A stretch of 64,000 nt of DNA. Source: UBA8389 sp035719105. GTDB lineage: Bacteria; Bacteroidota; Bacteroidia; Bacteroidales; UBA1402. This document shows, one piece after another, positions 35,285-44,715 of this stretch (position 1 is its first letter; the number at the start of each line of letters is the position of its first letter). Under the pieces are notes generated by a model. The model did no database searches, was not told where the DNA came from, and saw nothing but the letters and a program-made list of their open reading frames with translations. A program made the translations under genes and the position numbers. Location: assembly GCA_035719105.1 (NCBI GenBank), contig DASTGN010000001.1, forward strand, positions 1 through 64,000, read 5' to 3'.

Positions 35285-37711
35285 TTAAATAAGTACTTTT
35301 TTATGAAAAACACCTTCATCACTATATACACGCACCAAATAGAAACCAGCGTTCCATTGGGTGGTCGATAGATGATTGGTATTTTTTTTTACGGCAATTA
35401 ATTGACCTTTCAAATCGTATAGTTCAATCCGGTTTGCTTCCAATCCTGATACCTTAATTCGATTACCCCCAAAATCCACTTCGATGGGGCTGGGCTCATT
35501 TTGTGTACGAACCAACGAGGCAGAAACATTTTTAGTGACCTTCACTACATCGAACAAATACGTTTCTCCCACATTGTTAATGGCATATGTGGTAATAAAA
35601 ATGGTATCGGTTGTAACTCGAATGGTACTGAAGGTCGGTTCACCAGTTTGTCCGAATCGACCAGTAAACAAACTCCAATAATTGCCCACTTGGGTTGAAG
35701 AAGCGCTGGATATCATCGAAGACTGCGATGTGGGCGTATATTTTTTGCGGGATGCGGAATTGTTGCTAAAATAGAAAGTGCCCTGAGAAACATCAAAAGT
35801 TCCACCGCTTTTACCATTCATGTTTGACGAAACAACCACTGGTGCGGATTCGACCTTTTGAACCGATCCAGCGACAACCGATTTAGTTGCAGGGTCAACT
35901 GGTCCAATCGTGTTGTAAACGTGGTCGTGCCCATTGATGGACAAGTCAATCTTCAGGTTCTGATAATATGGCAATAAAGCGTTCCGAAGCGTCACATTCG
36001 AGGCATCGGACAAATGGCTGCCACCCGAAAACAATCCAGAATGTACACCGACGATGCGCCAACGAACCGATGGATGGGCATTCACCTGTTCCGTCATCCA
36101 GTTTCCAAGCGAAGCCAGATAGCCTGATTTTGAAACGTCCTCGTGGTTGACAATCATAAACAAAGCATCCCCAACTACAAAGGAATAGACTGTTCCATTC
36201 ATGGTCGAAGGACTCGTTGCCGTTTGGTTGAACGACACTTCGTTGTTGAGGTGATTGAAGAAATTGTTGCTGGAACTGGCATCGTGATTGCCGATTGTAG
36301 CAACCAAAGGCAGTTTGCTCCAGACATTTTGCATGCGTTCAAAAAATTGTTCGTATTCCCATTCACTGTTCGAACTGCCCTGTGATTCTACAAAGTCTCC
36401 GGTCATTAAGGCAAACAAAGGATCGGTCGATTTGTTAAATGCTTGTGTGACAGTATTGGAGGAACAATCAAAATTATCGTTTGAATTAGCCTGTGTATCT
36501 GTAAAATAAATAAAGGAAAACTCGTCCTTGGTATTTTTTGCAGTTCGGAAACTGCGAATGGAACTCCAGGCATTAGCTTTTCCAACCCGGTAGGAATAGG
36601 TGGTATTGGGCGCTAATCCTGTGGCTAAGGCCTTGTTTGATACATAACTGCGCTTTGTGTTAACGGGCAAATCGGCAGTAAAAGGTGGGTCATTTGCCGT
36701 AACCACATAATTGACGTTGGAAAGGCTGGTGCAGGTGGCATCGACCGACAAAAGCGGTGTCGCGAAATCTTCCAAGATTGCATTTTCCTTTGCGACTAAT
36801 TGAACTTGTCCACCAGTAACACCTGCATTGGTATACCAAGCAAAACCCATATTGGTGGTGGGGTCGCCATTAAAGGAGGTATTGATGCAATAAGGCATAT
36901 CCTTGGACAACATCTTGTTCATCACGGTTGTCAAGGCTGTTAGGTTCTCAGTAAGGGGAATCTCATTCGCTTTTTTCCGAGCCGCTAAAAGCAGTGTCCA
37001 ACTTGGTACAGCCCAATCGCTTTCAGTCATGGACGTAGCCGCAATGAGTGACGTCTTGTCTGCATTGGGTTCTGGGTTCAACATGCTGGCAGTCAGGTAA
37101 ATGTTGTCCAATCGGAATTGAGTAGAAGAGGATGAAGGAAACGTTGTGCACAACCAACGAATATCGATGTAAGAAACATTGTTGCATTCAGCTGGAAGTT
37201 TCACATTATTCACTTGCCTCCTGCTGATGCCCGATTCGGTGACATCGGTTACCGAGAACGGTCCATAAAGATCTTTCCAGGGCAGAGACAAGCCCAATCG
37301 GTACTGAACCTTTAGGGCGTACGTTTGGCTGGAACTACTTGTGGCATGACTCGAGGTTAAGTTGATGGAAGAAACCCCCAACGTATGTAGTCCAGAGATC
37401 ATGAAATACGCTTCGGTTGGCCCAGCAACCCAGTTTTTGGAACATCGGACATAACCTCCTGTAGTGGGAACACTCCAGACTCGTTCCACGGTTGCAGAAG
37501 TAAACATTTGTTCCGTTCCGATTTTTGCGGTCTGATTCAAGCTGCCTCGATCGGCAAGGATGGGTTTGTCAATAGTCTGTCCATAAGGCAAGATACCACC
37601 TCCGTACCAATTGTCAAAAGTCCATTCTGCCAATGATATCCGGATGCTATCTTGTGCAGACAAAGCCATGCACAAAACGAAACCCACGAATATGCCGATT
37701 GCTCTTTTCAT
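35285..37711 (-). CDS. Secreted phosphoesterase with purple-acid-phosphatase-like domains
   Basis: 808 residues from the ATG at 37711, which overlaps the GH92 stop by one base. Signal peptide about 1-19. Residues about 20-215 are the module shared with 32057-33304 ('AKIGTEQMF', 'GYVRCSKNW', 'NLTSSHATSSSSQ', 'FRLDNIYLT'). A fibronectin-like domain ('NMGFAWYTNAGVTGGQVQLV') precedes the metallophosphoesterase: 'YFTDTQAN', 'TGDFVES', 'IGNHDAS', 'GVHSG' and 'NGHDHVY'. It ends with a type IX sorting-like domain ('IELYDLKGQLIAVKK'). Likely removes phosphate from a polymer outside the cell. Confidence 0.85.
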   Translation of the reverse strand: MKRAIGIFVGFVLCMALSAQDSIRISLAEWTFDNWYGGGILPYGQTIDKPILADRGSLNQTAKIGTEQMFTSATVERVWSVPTTGGYVRCSKNWVAGPTEAYFMISGLHTLGVSSINLTSSHATSSSSQTYALKVQYRLGLSLPWKDLYGPFSVTDVTESGISRRQVNNVKLPAECNNVSYIDIRWLCTTFPSSSSTQFRLDNIYLTASMLNPEPNADKTSLIAATSMTESDWAVPSWTLLLAARKKANEIPLTENLTALTTVMNKMLSKDMPYCINTSFNGDPTTNMGFAWYTNAGVTGGQVQLVAKENAILEDFATPLLSVDATCTSLSNVNYVVTANDPPFTADLPVNTKRSYVSNKALATGLAPNTTYSYRVGKANAWSSIRSFRTAKNTKDEFSFIYFTDTQANSNDNFDCSSNTVTQAFNKSTDPLFALMTGDFVESQGSSNSEWEYEQFFERMQNVWSKLPLVATIGNHDASSSNNFFNHLNNEVSFNQTATSPSTMNGTVYSFVVGDALFMIVNHEDVSKSGYLASLGNWMTEQVNAHPSVRWRIVGVHSGLFSGGSHLSDASNVTLRNALLPYYQNLKIDLSINGHDHVYNTIGPVDPATKSVVAGSVQKVESAPVVVSSNMNGKSGGTFDVSQGTFYFSNNSASRKKYTPTSQSSMISSASSTQVGNYWSLFTGRFGQTGEPTFSTIRVTTDTIFITTYAINNVGETYLFDVVKVTKNVSASLVRTQNEPSPIEVDFGGNRIKVSGLEANRIELYDLKGQLIAVKKNTNHLSTTQWNAGFYLVRVYSDEGVFHKKVLI

Positions 37712-39987
37712 TAATCCATGCTGTAAGAGGGTGGAACAGATTCGGGCGAACTGGCCCATTTACGGTTTGCCTTTGCACCCATGACAAATTTTAGTTTGCC
37801 TCCCTGCATCAGCTCTTTGTGCGAAAACCAAGACTTATCCCACTCTTTTCCATTTAATGTGGCCGATTGAATGTACTTGTTTTCCTTTCCATAATACTCA
37901 CAGTAAACTTCAAATATTTTGTGATTGCCCAGATCAATTTTCACCTTCTCAAAAAAAGGCGTTCCAATCACATAAATGGGCAAACCTGGTGTTACCGGAT
38001 AGAATCCCACCATCGAGAAAACGACAAAGGCCGACATGCCACCACCATCTTCGTCACCTGGCATGCCCATCAGGTCGTTTCTGAACCATTGATCGATCAG
38101 TGACCGAATGCGTTTCTGTGTGCGCCAAGGTTGCCTGGCGTAATCATATAAATAAGGTATGTGCATGCTTGGCTCGTTGGCCATGGAAAATTGACCGACG
38201 TTTCCGGTATGGTCGGGTAATTGAGCATAAAAATCAAATTTACTTTTACCTAACGGCGTGTTGTACATTCGTTCCAGTTCGCTGACGAACTTCTCGTTAC
38301 CGCCGTTTAGCTTAATCAAATCGGCTACATTATGCGGTACATCCCATCGATAAACCCAACCGTTGTTTTCACCATAAGCGTTTCTGGCACCGATTCCACC
38401 GGAATATTCATAACTGAAAGGAGTTATGAAGCGACCTTTCGAATCCCGTGGATGGAAAAATAACGTTTGCGAGTTGAAAATTTTTCGATAGTTGAGGCTG
38501 CGATTTAAAAAATACGCATAATCCTCTTTCAAATTCAATTGTTTGGCAATTTGAGCCAAGCACCATTCATCGTAAACTGTTCCCAGAGTGACGGCTACTG
38601 GTTGGCGACGTTCAAAAGAATGCACTTCAGCGATGGTTTCCGTTTCCCCCTCGGCCAAAGCGGGTATGTAGCCGTTCAATTTATAGTATTCATCCAGCTT
38701 GCCGGCTTTTTGACCAGACCATGGAGCCAGTGTTTTTTCGGTAATGGCAGCTTTGCAAGCTTGATAGGCTTTTGCAAGATCAAATCCACGAAGTCCTTTA
38801 TTATAGGCGTCGATTACAGTAGCTACCCCATGATTGCTGTTCATGCGTCTGCTGTCTCCGGTTACTTCTGGAAACGTAGGCATCCAGAAATTGGGCATTT
38901 GCTCAGCCATTCTCAAATAGGAATTAATCATATCGGTTTCCATTTCTGGCTCGATGATAACACGCAACGGGTGCACGGCACGATACGTATCCCAAATCCA
39001 ATCGTCTGTGTAGAAGGGCTTTCCATTGTCCTGATGCGTTTTTTCATCAAAGGCGCTGTAATATTGTCCATCCTCCGAAATGCAAATCATGCGCTCGTAC
39101 GTTCTGTAAAGTGCGGTATAAAATAGTGTTTTGTCCTTTTCATCGTTACCGCTAACCTCGATTTTAGAAAGTTTGTCGTTCCAAATTTTTCGTCCCTCCT
39201 GAACGACTTTTTCCAGATTGTAATCAAAGATTTCACGATACAGGTTTTTTCTTGCTTGTTCGGTACTGATGAACGAAATGCCGTAACGGATTTTTAGTTG
39301 AGTGGCACTTTTATCGAACGTCTGGACAACACAAGCATTCTTACCAGAAGCCACTGCCGAATTCAAACCACTTCCTCCTAGAACACTTTGATTGGTCGGG
39401 GTCAGATTGGTTTCGAGGTAGATGTATACATTGGTGTTGGATTGTCCAATTTGTTGATAGCCTGATATGGCATTTCCTTCAAACTTGAGCTCCCCATTTT
39501 TGGAATTGAGCAACAATCTGAAATCTTCTTTTTTATTCAGTGTGATTTCATAAATGGCCGATTGATGAGCGGGCGCAAATTTCACGTCAGCATCCAGTTC
39601 ATCCAAGTAAACGGAATAGAAATAGGGTTTGATAACTTCTTGGTCGTAGCTGTACGAAACCACGGGCTGAGACATCAAGTCCTTGTCAAGGTCGTTGGTG
39701 ATGCTCAGGTTGAAGGCTGAACTCCCTCGGTGGCTGGTCATGATGATGGGCAATCCATGCAGTTGATTTCCTGTATAATCGGCTCTTTCGGGATAGACTC
39801 GAAGCATGCTGTTTGGAAGGTGAACGGTAGGGAAGGTGGGCACCAGCAAATGACTGATGTTACCAATCAGAGGGTTCACATAATCCACTGCCGATTTCTC
39901 GTTCAGTTTGGAATTGGACGATTGTTTGCATGAATTTCCAAGCAACAAGACCAAGCTGGCAAGAAGCACTATTTCATGTTTTTTCAT
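37711..39987 (-). CDS. GH92 alpha-mannosidase, lipoprotein
   Basis: 758 residues. Lipoprotein signal with Cys20 ('LLGNSCKQ'). 'VDYVNPLIGN' opens the N-terminal beta-sandwich. The catalytic alpha/alpha barrel has 'DDWIWDTYRAVHPL', the general-acid Glu in 'YGENNGWVY' near 534, and catalytic acids in 'MPGDEDGGGMSAF' near 641-646. GH92 enzymes remove alpha-linked mannose by a Ca2+-dependent inverting route. The first gene of the locus. A -7-like box on the minus strand (40031-40038) lies upstream. Confidence 0.92.
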   Translation of the reverse strand: MKKHEIVLLASLVLLLGNSCKQSSNSKLNEKSAVDYVNPLIGNISHLLVPTFPTVHLPNSMLRVYPERADYTGNQLHGLPIIMTSHRGSSAFNLSITNDLDKDLMSQPVVSYSYDQEVIKPYFYSVYLDELDADVKFAPAHQSAIYEITLNKKEDFRLLLNSKNGELKFEGNAISGYQQIGQSNTNVYIYLETNLTPTNQSVLGGSGLNSAVASGKNACVVQTFDKSATQLKIRYGISFISTEQARKNLYREIFDYNLEKVVQEGRKIWNDKLSKIEVSGNDEKDKTLFYTALYRTYERMICISEDGQYYSAFDEKTHQDNGKPFYTDDWIWDTYRAVHPLRVIIEPEMETDMINSYLRMAEQMPNFWMPTFPEVTGDSRRMNSNHGVATVIDAYNKGLRGFDLAKAYQACKAAITEKTLAPWSGQKAGKLDEYYKLNGYIPALAEGETETIAEVHSFERRQPVAVTLGTVYDEWCLAQIAKQLNLKEDYAYFLNRSLNYRKIFNSQTLFFHPRDSKGRFITPFSYEYSGGIGARNAYGENNGWVYRWDVPHNVADLIKLNGGNEKFVSELERMYNTPLGKSKFDFYAQLPDHTGNVGQFSMANEPSMHIPYLYDYARQPWRTQKRIRSLIDQWFRNDLMGMPGDEDGGGMSAFVVFSMVGFYPVTPGLPIYVIGTPFFEKVKIDLGNHKIFEVYCEYYGKENKYIQSATLNGKEWDKSWFSHKELMQGGKLKFVMGAKANRKWASSPESVPPSYSMD

Positions 39988-40030
39988 AAATTAGATGGAT
40001 GGCTCAGATGAATGTTCGTATAATTTGACC

Positions 40031-40038
40031 CAAAACTA
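40031..40038 (-). promoter_or_regulatory. -7-like box of the GH92 locus
   Basis: TAGTTTTG on the minus strand (TAnnTTTG), about 44 bp before the GH92 ATG. No -33 box is clear, which is common where an activator is required. Confidence 0.4.
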
Positions 40039-40120
40039 AACGGCCGTGCATAATAATTCATAAAAAAATAATTAATTGGCTGGTTGGTTTCAGGTCAATG
40101 GGGTGTAAAACACGTTATTT

Positions 40121-40151
40121 CTTGTTATACAAGAGAAAAAAACTATTTTTG
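40121..40151 (+). promoter_or_regulatory. Promoter of the Kelch/winged-helix regulator
   Basis: CTTG (40121-40124) and TATTTTTG (40144-40151, TAnnTTTG) are 19 bp apart, 22 bp before the ATG at 40174. This also argues against the in-frame start at 40084. Confidence 0.65.
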
Positions 40152-40173
40152 TGATGCATTGGTTCCTACCAAA

Positions 40174-42741
40174 ATGAGAAACACGCAGTTTTTTGTCAAC
40201 GGCCTTAAAATCCTCCTACTGATCGTTTTGATCGGTAGCAACAGCATTTTTATCCAAGCGGCCAACAGTTCCCCCTCCGAAAATTTTGGTGGTTTGTATT
40301 TCTTTGCCCATCAGGTTATTAAGGATAAACGCACGAGCCTGGTAATTGGTTCTCAAAAATCCCTATCGATTGATCGGGGCTTTAATTTGAGTTTTGATTT
40401 GATTTTGAGGGACGAAAGGTCGGTTTTTGGATATGTTTGCCGGGTGGTTGCCAACGATACGACCAACATTGACATCCTTTCCAGTAATTTAAACGGCGAC
40501 GATGCACTTTGGCTCGTTTTTGGAAACTCAAACAGGCAACTGGTCTTGCTAAAGGATGTTCCCAAATTCAAAAAAGGGGAATGGATGAAAGTTCGATTGA
40601 GCTATCTGCCCCAGTCAAAATCCATCGAGATGTCCTTGAACGGATCCATCACCAAGATTCAGTTTACGAAGAAGGTGCCCCTTTACGATCAATTCAAGTT
40701 CTATTTTGGGGTGAACGGGCATTCCAGTTTCTTTACTTCCGACGCGGCTCCCATCATCATCAAAGATATAGTGATCAGTGACATTGCCTATAAGGAATTG
40801 TATCATTGGACGCTACGGGAACATGGCGTCAATAGTGTTTTCGACAAGATAAAAAAGGCCGAAGCCCACGTCAAAAATCCAAGTTGGTTGGTAGACAAGC
40901 ACGTGCATTGGCAGTTGGTGGATTCTTTGGAGGTGCCGGTCAAACCGCTGGTCGCTTACAATACCAACTCGGCCGAACTGTATGTCGTTAATCCTGCCAC
41001 GATGCACATTTTTGGTTTAGGAGGCGCAAACGTCCTTCCTAAAAAAATAATATCCTACTCGACGGGAATGCCATTTGAGACCATGGCCAACCAATTGATA
41101 TACAATAAATACACCGATGAATTGTGGTCTTATAACCTAGACGGAACGGGTATTTCAAAATACAGCTTCAAGAAAAATGCCTGGAGCATGTTTGGCAAAA
41201 ACACGCAGGAACCAAGTTATTGGCATCACAATGCTCAAATTTCGCCGGTCGATTCCTCCTTGATTTGTTTCGGCGGCTACGGCTACTACACCTATCACAG
41301 TGTTTTGCAAAAATATAATGAGGATTCTGCCCGTTGGGATAAGAAATCATTGATGCAAGAAATCCAACCCCGATATTTGTCCGCTTCGACCATTCAAAAC
41401 AACGAGATGTTCATTTTCGGCGGTTTCGGAAACAAAACTGGAAAACAACAACTGTCCCCTCATTCGTTTTGCGATTTGTATTCCATCTCGCTCCCAGACC
41501 TTAAAGTGACCAAAAAATGGGAGTTCAAAAAGTTAGAAGGAATGGTTTATGCGCAATCGCTGATTGTAGACAAAAATGGATCGGATTTTTACACACTGGG
41601 GTATAACGGAATGCGTTTCAACACTTGGATTCATTTGTTTAAACTCAACAAAGATAGAGGGGAATTGGTGGATCTGGCCGATTCGATTCCTTACCAATTC
41701 AGCGACACAGAGTCGTATTGTGACGTGTTCTACGTTTCCGAGAATTCAAGCTTCGTAGCGGTTACCGTACACCGAACAATTCAAAACCGATACCGTGTGA
41801 ATGTCTTCAAGTTGAGCTATCCCGCTTTCACAGTCGACGATGTTCTACAAATAAAGACACCCCAAAAATCTTCTGGTTTGTGGATTTATATGCTTTTCAT
41901 AGGAATCATGGTCGTTTTTTCCGTATCCAGTTGGGTGGTTTTCAAAAAAATCAACAAGGTACAGTCCAAAAAAAGAAGTATCCCTTTAACGGGCTTGACT
42001 ACCCAACGAAACTTAGCTTCAACGATTTCGTTAATTGGTGGCTTTCAGGCTATTGATAGAGACGGAACGGACATTACAGCCTTATTCACACCCCACATCA
42101 GGCACATTTTTTTGCTGATGATTTTGTATACCTATAAAACCAACAAAGGCATTTCTTCCTCTTCCCTGGACGAAATCCTTTGGTCTGACAAAACAGAAGC
42201 CAGCGCCAGAAACAACCGCAATGTGAACATCAATAAGCTAAAGTCGATCGTGGAAAAGCTGGACGGTTTGGAAATCAACAACGACAATTCCTATTGGCAC
42301 ACCATCCTGAATCCGCCATTTGTATGCGATTATGTTGCGTCGATGGAGATTGCTCAACAAGTCAAAACCCAACCAGAAAACGTTTCCATCGAAATGGTGG
42401 AACTGTTCCTTTCAATGATTTCACAAGGGTTGCTGCTTCCCAATATCCAAACAGAATGGGCCGACAGCTTTAAAGCAGAATATTCCTCCGTGATCATGGA
42501 CACCTTGCTCCATCTGGCTAAAGAATCTGAAAAAACACGCGATTATCAGCTCATGTTGAAATTGGCCGATGCCATGTTGATTCAGGATTCCATAGACGAA
42601 GACGCACTTCACTTCAAATGCAAAGCGTTGGTGTCGCTGGGCAAAAAGAATGCGGCCCTTTCGTTTTACACCAGCTTCTGCCACAATTATAAAAACATCC
42701 TGGCCGAAGACTACCCGATCCCTTTTACAAACGTGACTTGA
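40174..42741 (+). CDS. Membrane-spanning sensor-regulator: Kelch-like sensor and winged-helix output
   Basis: 855 residues from the ATG at 40174. Signal/anchor helix about 10-30. A LamG/concanavalin-like domain (about 37-205; 'KGEWMKVRLSYLPQSKSIEM') is followed by Kelch-type beta-propeller blades (about 255-560; 'SLICFGGYGYYTYHS', 'EMFIFGGFGNKTG'). One membrane helix lies at about 567-590. The cytoplasmic part has a winged-helix-like region (about 640-712; 'LDEILWSDKTEASARNNRNV') and helical repeats like a bacterial activator domain (to 855). It joins sugar-type sensing and DNA binding in one chain, with no kinase. Its divergence from the GH92 locus suggests it controls that locus. The downstream phosphoesterase is 11 bp away. 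Confidence 0.75.
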   Translation: MRNTQFFVNGLKILLLIVLIGSNSIFIQAANSSPSENFGGLYFFAHQVIKDKRTSLVIGSQKSLSIDRGFNLSFDLILRDERSVFGYVCRVVANDTTNIDILSSNLNGDDALWLVFGNSNRQLVLLKDVPKFKKGEWMKVRLSYLPQSKSIEMSLNGSITKIQFTKKVPLYDQFKFYFGVNGHSSFFTSDAAPIIIKDIVISDIAYKELYHWTLREHGVNSVFDKIKKAEAHVKNPSWLVDKHVHWQLVDSLEVPVKPLVAYNTNSAELYVVNPATMHIFGLGGANVLPKKIISYSTGMPFETMANQLIYNKYTDELWSYNLDGTGISKYSFKKNAWSMFGKNTQEPSYWHHNAQISPVDSSLICFGGYGYYTYHSVLQKYNEDSARWDKKSLMQEIQPRYLSASTIQNNEMFIFGGFGNKTGKQQLSPHSFCDLYSISLPDLKVTKKWEFKKLEGMVYAQSLIVDKNGSDFYTLGYNGMRFNTWIHLFKLNKDRGELVDLADSIPYQFSDTESYCDVFYVSENSSFVAVTVHRTIQNRYRVNVFKLSYPAFTVDDVLQIKTPQKSSGLWIYMLFIGIMVVFSVSSWVVFKKINKVQSKKRSIPLTGLTTQRNLASTISLIGGFQAIDRDGTDITALFTPHIRHIFLLMILYTYKTNKGISSSSLDEILWSDKTEASARNNRNVNINKLKSIVEKLDGLEINNDNSYWHTILNPPFVCDYVASMEIAQQVKTQPENVSIEMVELFLSMISQGLLLPNIQTEWADSFKAEYSSVIMDTLLHLAKESEKTRDYQLMLKLADAMLIQDSIDEDALHFKCKALVSLGKKNAALSFYTSFCHNYKNILAEDYPIPFTNVT

Positions 42742-42752
42742 ATCATAAATTC

Positions 42753-43829
42753 ATGAAAAAGAGCCTGCTACTTTTTATAGGTTTTGCGTTGACGTTATTC
42801 GTAAATGGGCAGACCACTCGTTTCATTTTGCTGGGCGATATCCATTACGACCGAATGGAAGATCATGACATGCAATGGGTTCATGCAAATAAACCAAATG
42901 ACATCAGCCAGATTGAAAATTATACGACCATCACTCGAAACAATTGGGTTGACTTCACGGCTCATCTTCGGGAACAAATTGGTGCCAGCCACTCTACTAT
43001 TAAAGGAGTGATTCAATGTGGAGATCTTTCAGAAGGACTTGCCGGAGATCTCAAAGCTGATCAAATGGCTAATAGTGTAGTAAGCGCAGTCGAGCATTCC
43101 AATTTGGGAGTGCCCTGGCTCATAGCCAAAGGCAATCACGATGTAACCGCCGGACCTCCCGCCAAGTTGGCTTTCGACCAAAATTACCTACCGATGATTC
43201 GAAAACAAATCGGCGACAAGACGGTCAAAACTGCCAATTACACGTATCGGGTGGGCAACATTGCTTTTTTTATTTGTGATTATTACGAACGAAAAGCCGA
43301 AGATCCTATCTTGTGGCTTGACTCCGCAGCAAAAGCTTCTACTGCCAAATTCAAGTTTGTCGTTTTTCACGAACCCATCATACCCGTGACGGAACGATGT
43401 TGGCACATGTATCGCACGGACGAACCCAATCGTCAAAAACTGCTTCAAGTGGTGGCCAGCAACCAATTGATAGCCTTGGTGGGACATTTGCACCGATATT
43501 CCGTTGTCCGTCGTACAACTCCATGGGGGCCCATCATTCAAATCATGACCAGCAGCGTCATCAGCGACAGAAACGAACAAACCACGAACCGCGTTCTAAC
43601 CCGATACGATCCCTCGATGGCTTTGGAATCATCTTGGGAACCCTCTACATTGGAGCAAAGAAAGGCTTACCTCCAGGCTGAGCAACCCTTCATCACTTAT
43701 TTTAAACAATGCACCCTGCAGGGTTACGGAGTTCTGAGCATTGACGAACCTTCAGGCCGTCTGGAATTGAATTATTATGGGGGATTTAGCCAAAAACCAT
43801 TTGACACAATCAACATTTCCGACTTATAA
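42753..43829 (+). CDS. Exported calcineurin-like metallophosphoesterase
   Basis: 358 residues from the ATG at 42753 (an upstream TTG is less likely). Signal peptide about 1-20. Metal-binding motifs: D29-I-H31 ('LGDIHYD'), 'CGDLSEG', 'KGNHDV', 'VFHEP' and 'VGHLHRY'. The DxH form differs from the DPQ/DTQ forms of the two phosphoesterases in the neighbouring minus-strand locus. It is co-transcribed with the Kelch regulator and probably acts on a phosphorylated substrate in the periplasm. Confidence 0.85.
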   Translation: MKKSLLLFIGFALTLFVNGQTTRFILLGDIHYDRMEDHDMQWVHANKPNDISQIENYTTITRNNWVDFTAHLREQIGASHSTIKGVIQCGDLSEGLAGDLKADQMANSVVSAVEHSNLGVPWLIAKGNHDVTAGPPAKLAFDQNYLPMIRKQIGDKTVKTANYTYRVGNIAFFICDYYERKAEDPILWLDSAAKASTAKFKFVVFHEPIIPVTERCWHMYRTDEPNRQKLLQVVASNQLIALVGHLHRYSVVRRTTPWGPIIQIMTSSVISDRNEQTTNRVLTRYDPSMALESSWEPSTLEQRKAYLQAEQPFITYFKQCTLQGYGVLSIDEPSGRLELNYYGGFSQKPFDTINISDL

Positions 43830-43863
43830 AACATGTTAAATAACATATTTTTCGATGAAAATA

Positions 43864-43895
43864 GTTGCAAAACAGGTTTTTGGCCTTTATCTTTG
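43864..43895 (+). promoter_or_regulatory. Promoter upstream of the DUF4386-like gene
   Basis: GTTG (43864-43867) and TATCTTTG (43888-43895) are 20 bp apart. The start codon at 44011 is about 115 bp downstream, which leaves a leader of about 105-110 nt. Confidence 0.65.
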
Positions 43896-43938
43896 CACTG
43901 TGTTTTTCATGGTATTAGATTTAAGGTTAAGGAAGATT

Positions 43939-43965
43939 GGTTGTCGTGAGACAACCTTCTTTGTT
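43939..43965 (+). promoter_or_regulatory. Hairpin in the leader of the DUF4386-like gene
   Basis: GGTTGTC (43939-43945), loop GTGA, GACAACC (43950-43956), then TTCTTTGTTTTA. It has the form of a terminator but lies inside the untranslated leader, after the promoter and before the gene. It could be an attenuator or the end of a short RNA. Confidence 0.55.
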
Positions 43966-44010
43966 TTATAGCTATTCGCTTTTACGAGTAATAACCTAAA
44001 AGTCTACAAC

Positions 44011-44715
44011 ATGAAACAATGGAAAAGCATTTATTTTCTGGGTGGAATTACAACCATTATTGTTTTGATTGGTGTATTCCTCGACGTCGCAATGGGTTCC
44101 GCCTCCGGTGGTAATTTGACGGAACTTCCCCAAACAGCTGTAGATCGATTTAATCAGTTTCACGAAAGTGCCTTCTTAGGACTGTACAATCTGGATTTGC
44201 TGAATGCCATCAATCAAATGATTTTAGTCCCGGCCTTTTTTGCCCTGTATGCCGCTCATCGAGATGTCAGTAAGGGGTACGGGTTGTTGTCGCTAATCAT
44301 CTTCCTGTTTGGCAGCATGTTGATGGTTGCAAACAACACGGCATTACCCATGCTGGAACTTAGCCACAAGTATTTCGCCACAACGATCGAAGCACAAAAG
44401 GGATTGTATGCCGCTGCTGGCGAATCCATGCTGGCAATGGGTGCTCACGGAAGTTTGGGTGCATTTTTGGGTTTCTTCATCCCCAACATTGCCAATCTGA
44501 TCATGGCTTTTGTCATGTTGCAGGGTGGAATATTCAGCAAATTAAATGCTTGGTTTGGCATTCTGGGCAGCATTTTCATGTTGCTTTACGTCATTCTGGT
44601 GAATTTTGTCCCCGGCGTGGAACGCATGGCCACCGTTTTTGCAATGCCAGGAGGGCTCTTGCTGATGGTTTGGATGATTCTGTTTGCTCTTCGACTCTTT
44701 AAGCTGAGCAGGTAA
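44011..44715 (+). CDS. DUF4386-like multi-helix membrane protein
   Basis: 234 residues with about six membrane helices, e.g. 'FLGGITTIIVLIGVFLDVAM', 'GLLSLIIFLFGSMLMVANN' and 'LGILGSIFMLLYVILVNFV'-like segments. The pattern and length fit the DUF4386 group of integral membrane proteins, whose function is unknown. It is a single gene behind a long structured leader, convergent with the hydrolase gene that ends 1 bp further on. Confidence 0.6.
   Translation: MKQWKSIYFLGGITTIIVLIGVFLDVAMGSASGGNLTELPQTAVDRFNQFHESAFLGLYNLDLLNAINQMILVPAFFALYAAHRDVSKGYGLLSLIIFLFGSMLMVANNTALPMLELSHKYFATTIEAQKGLYAAAGESMLAMGAHGSLGAFLGFFIPNIANLIMAFVMLQGGIFSKLNAWFGILGSIFMLLYVILVNFVPGVERMATVFAMPGGLLLMVWMILFALRLFKLSR

Noticed and set aside
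40084..40173. Start of the Kelch regulator at the upstream ATG
   Set aside because: It would place the promoter inside the coding region and put a polar leader in front of the signal helix.
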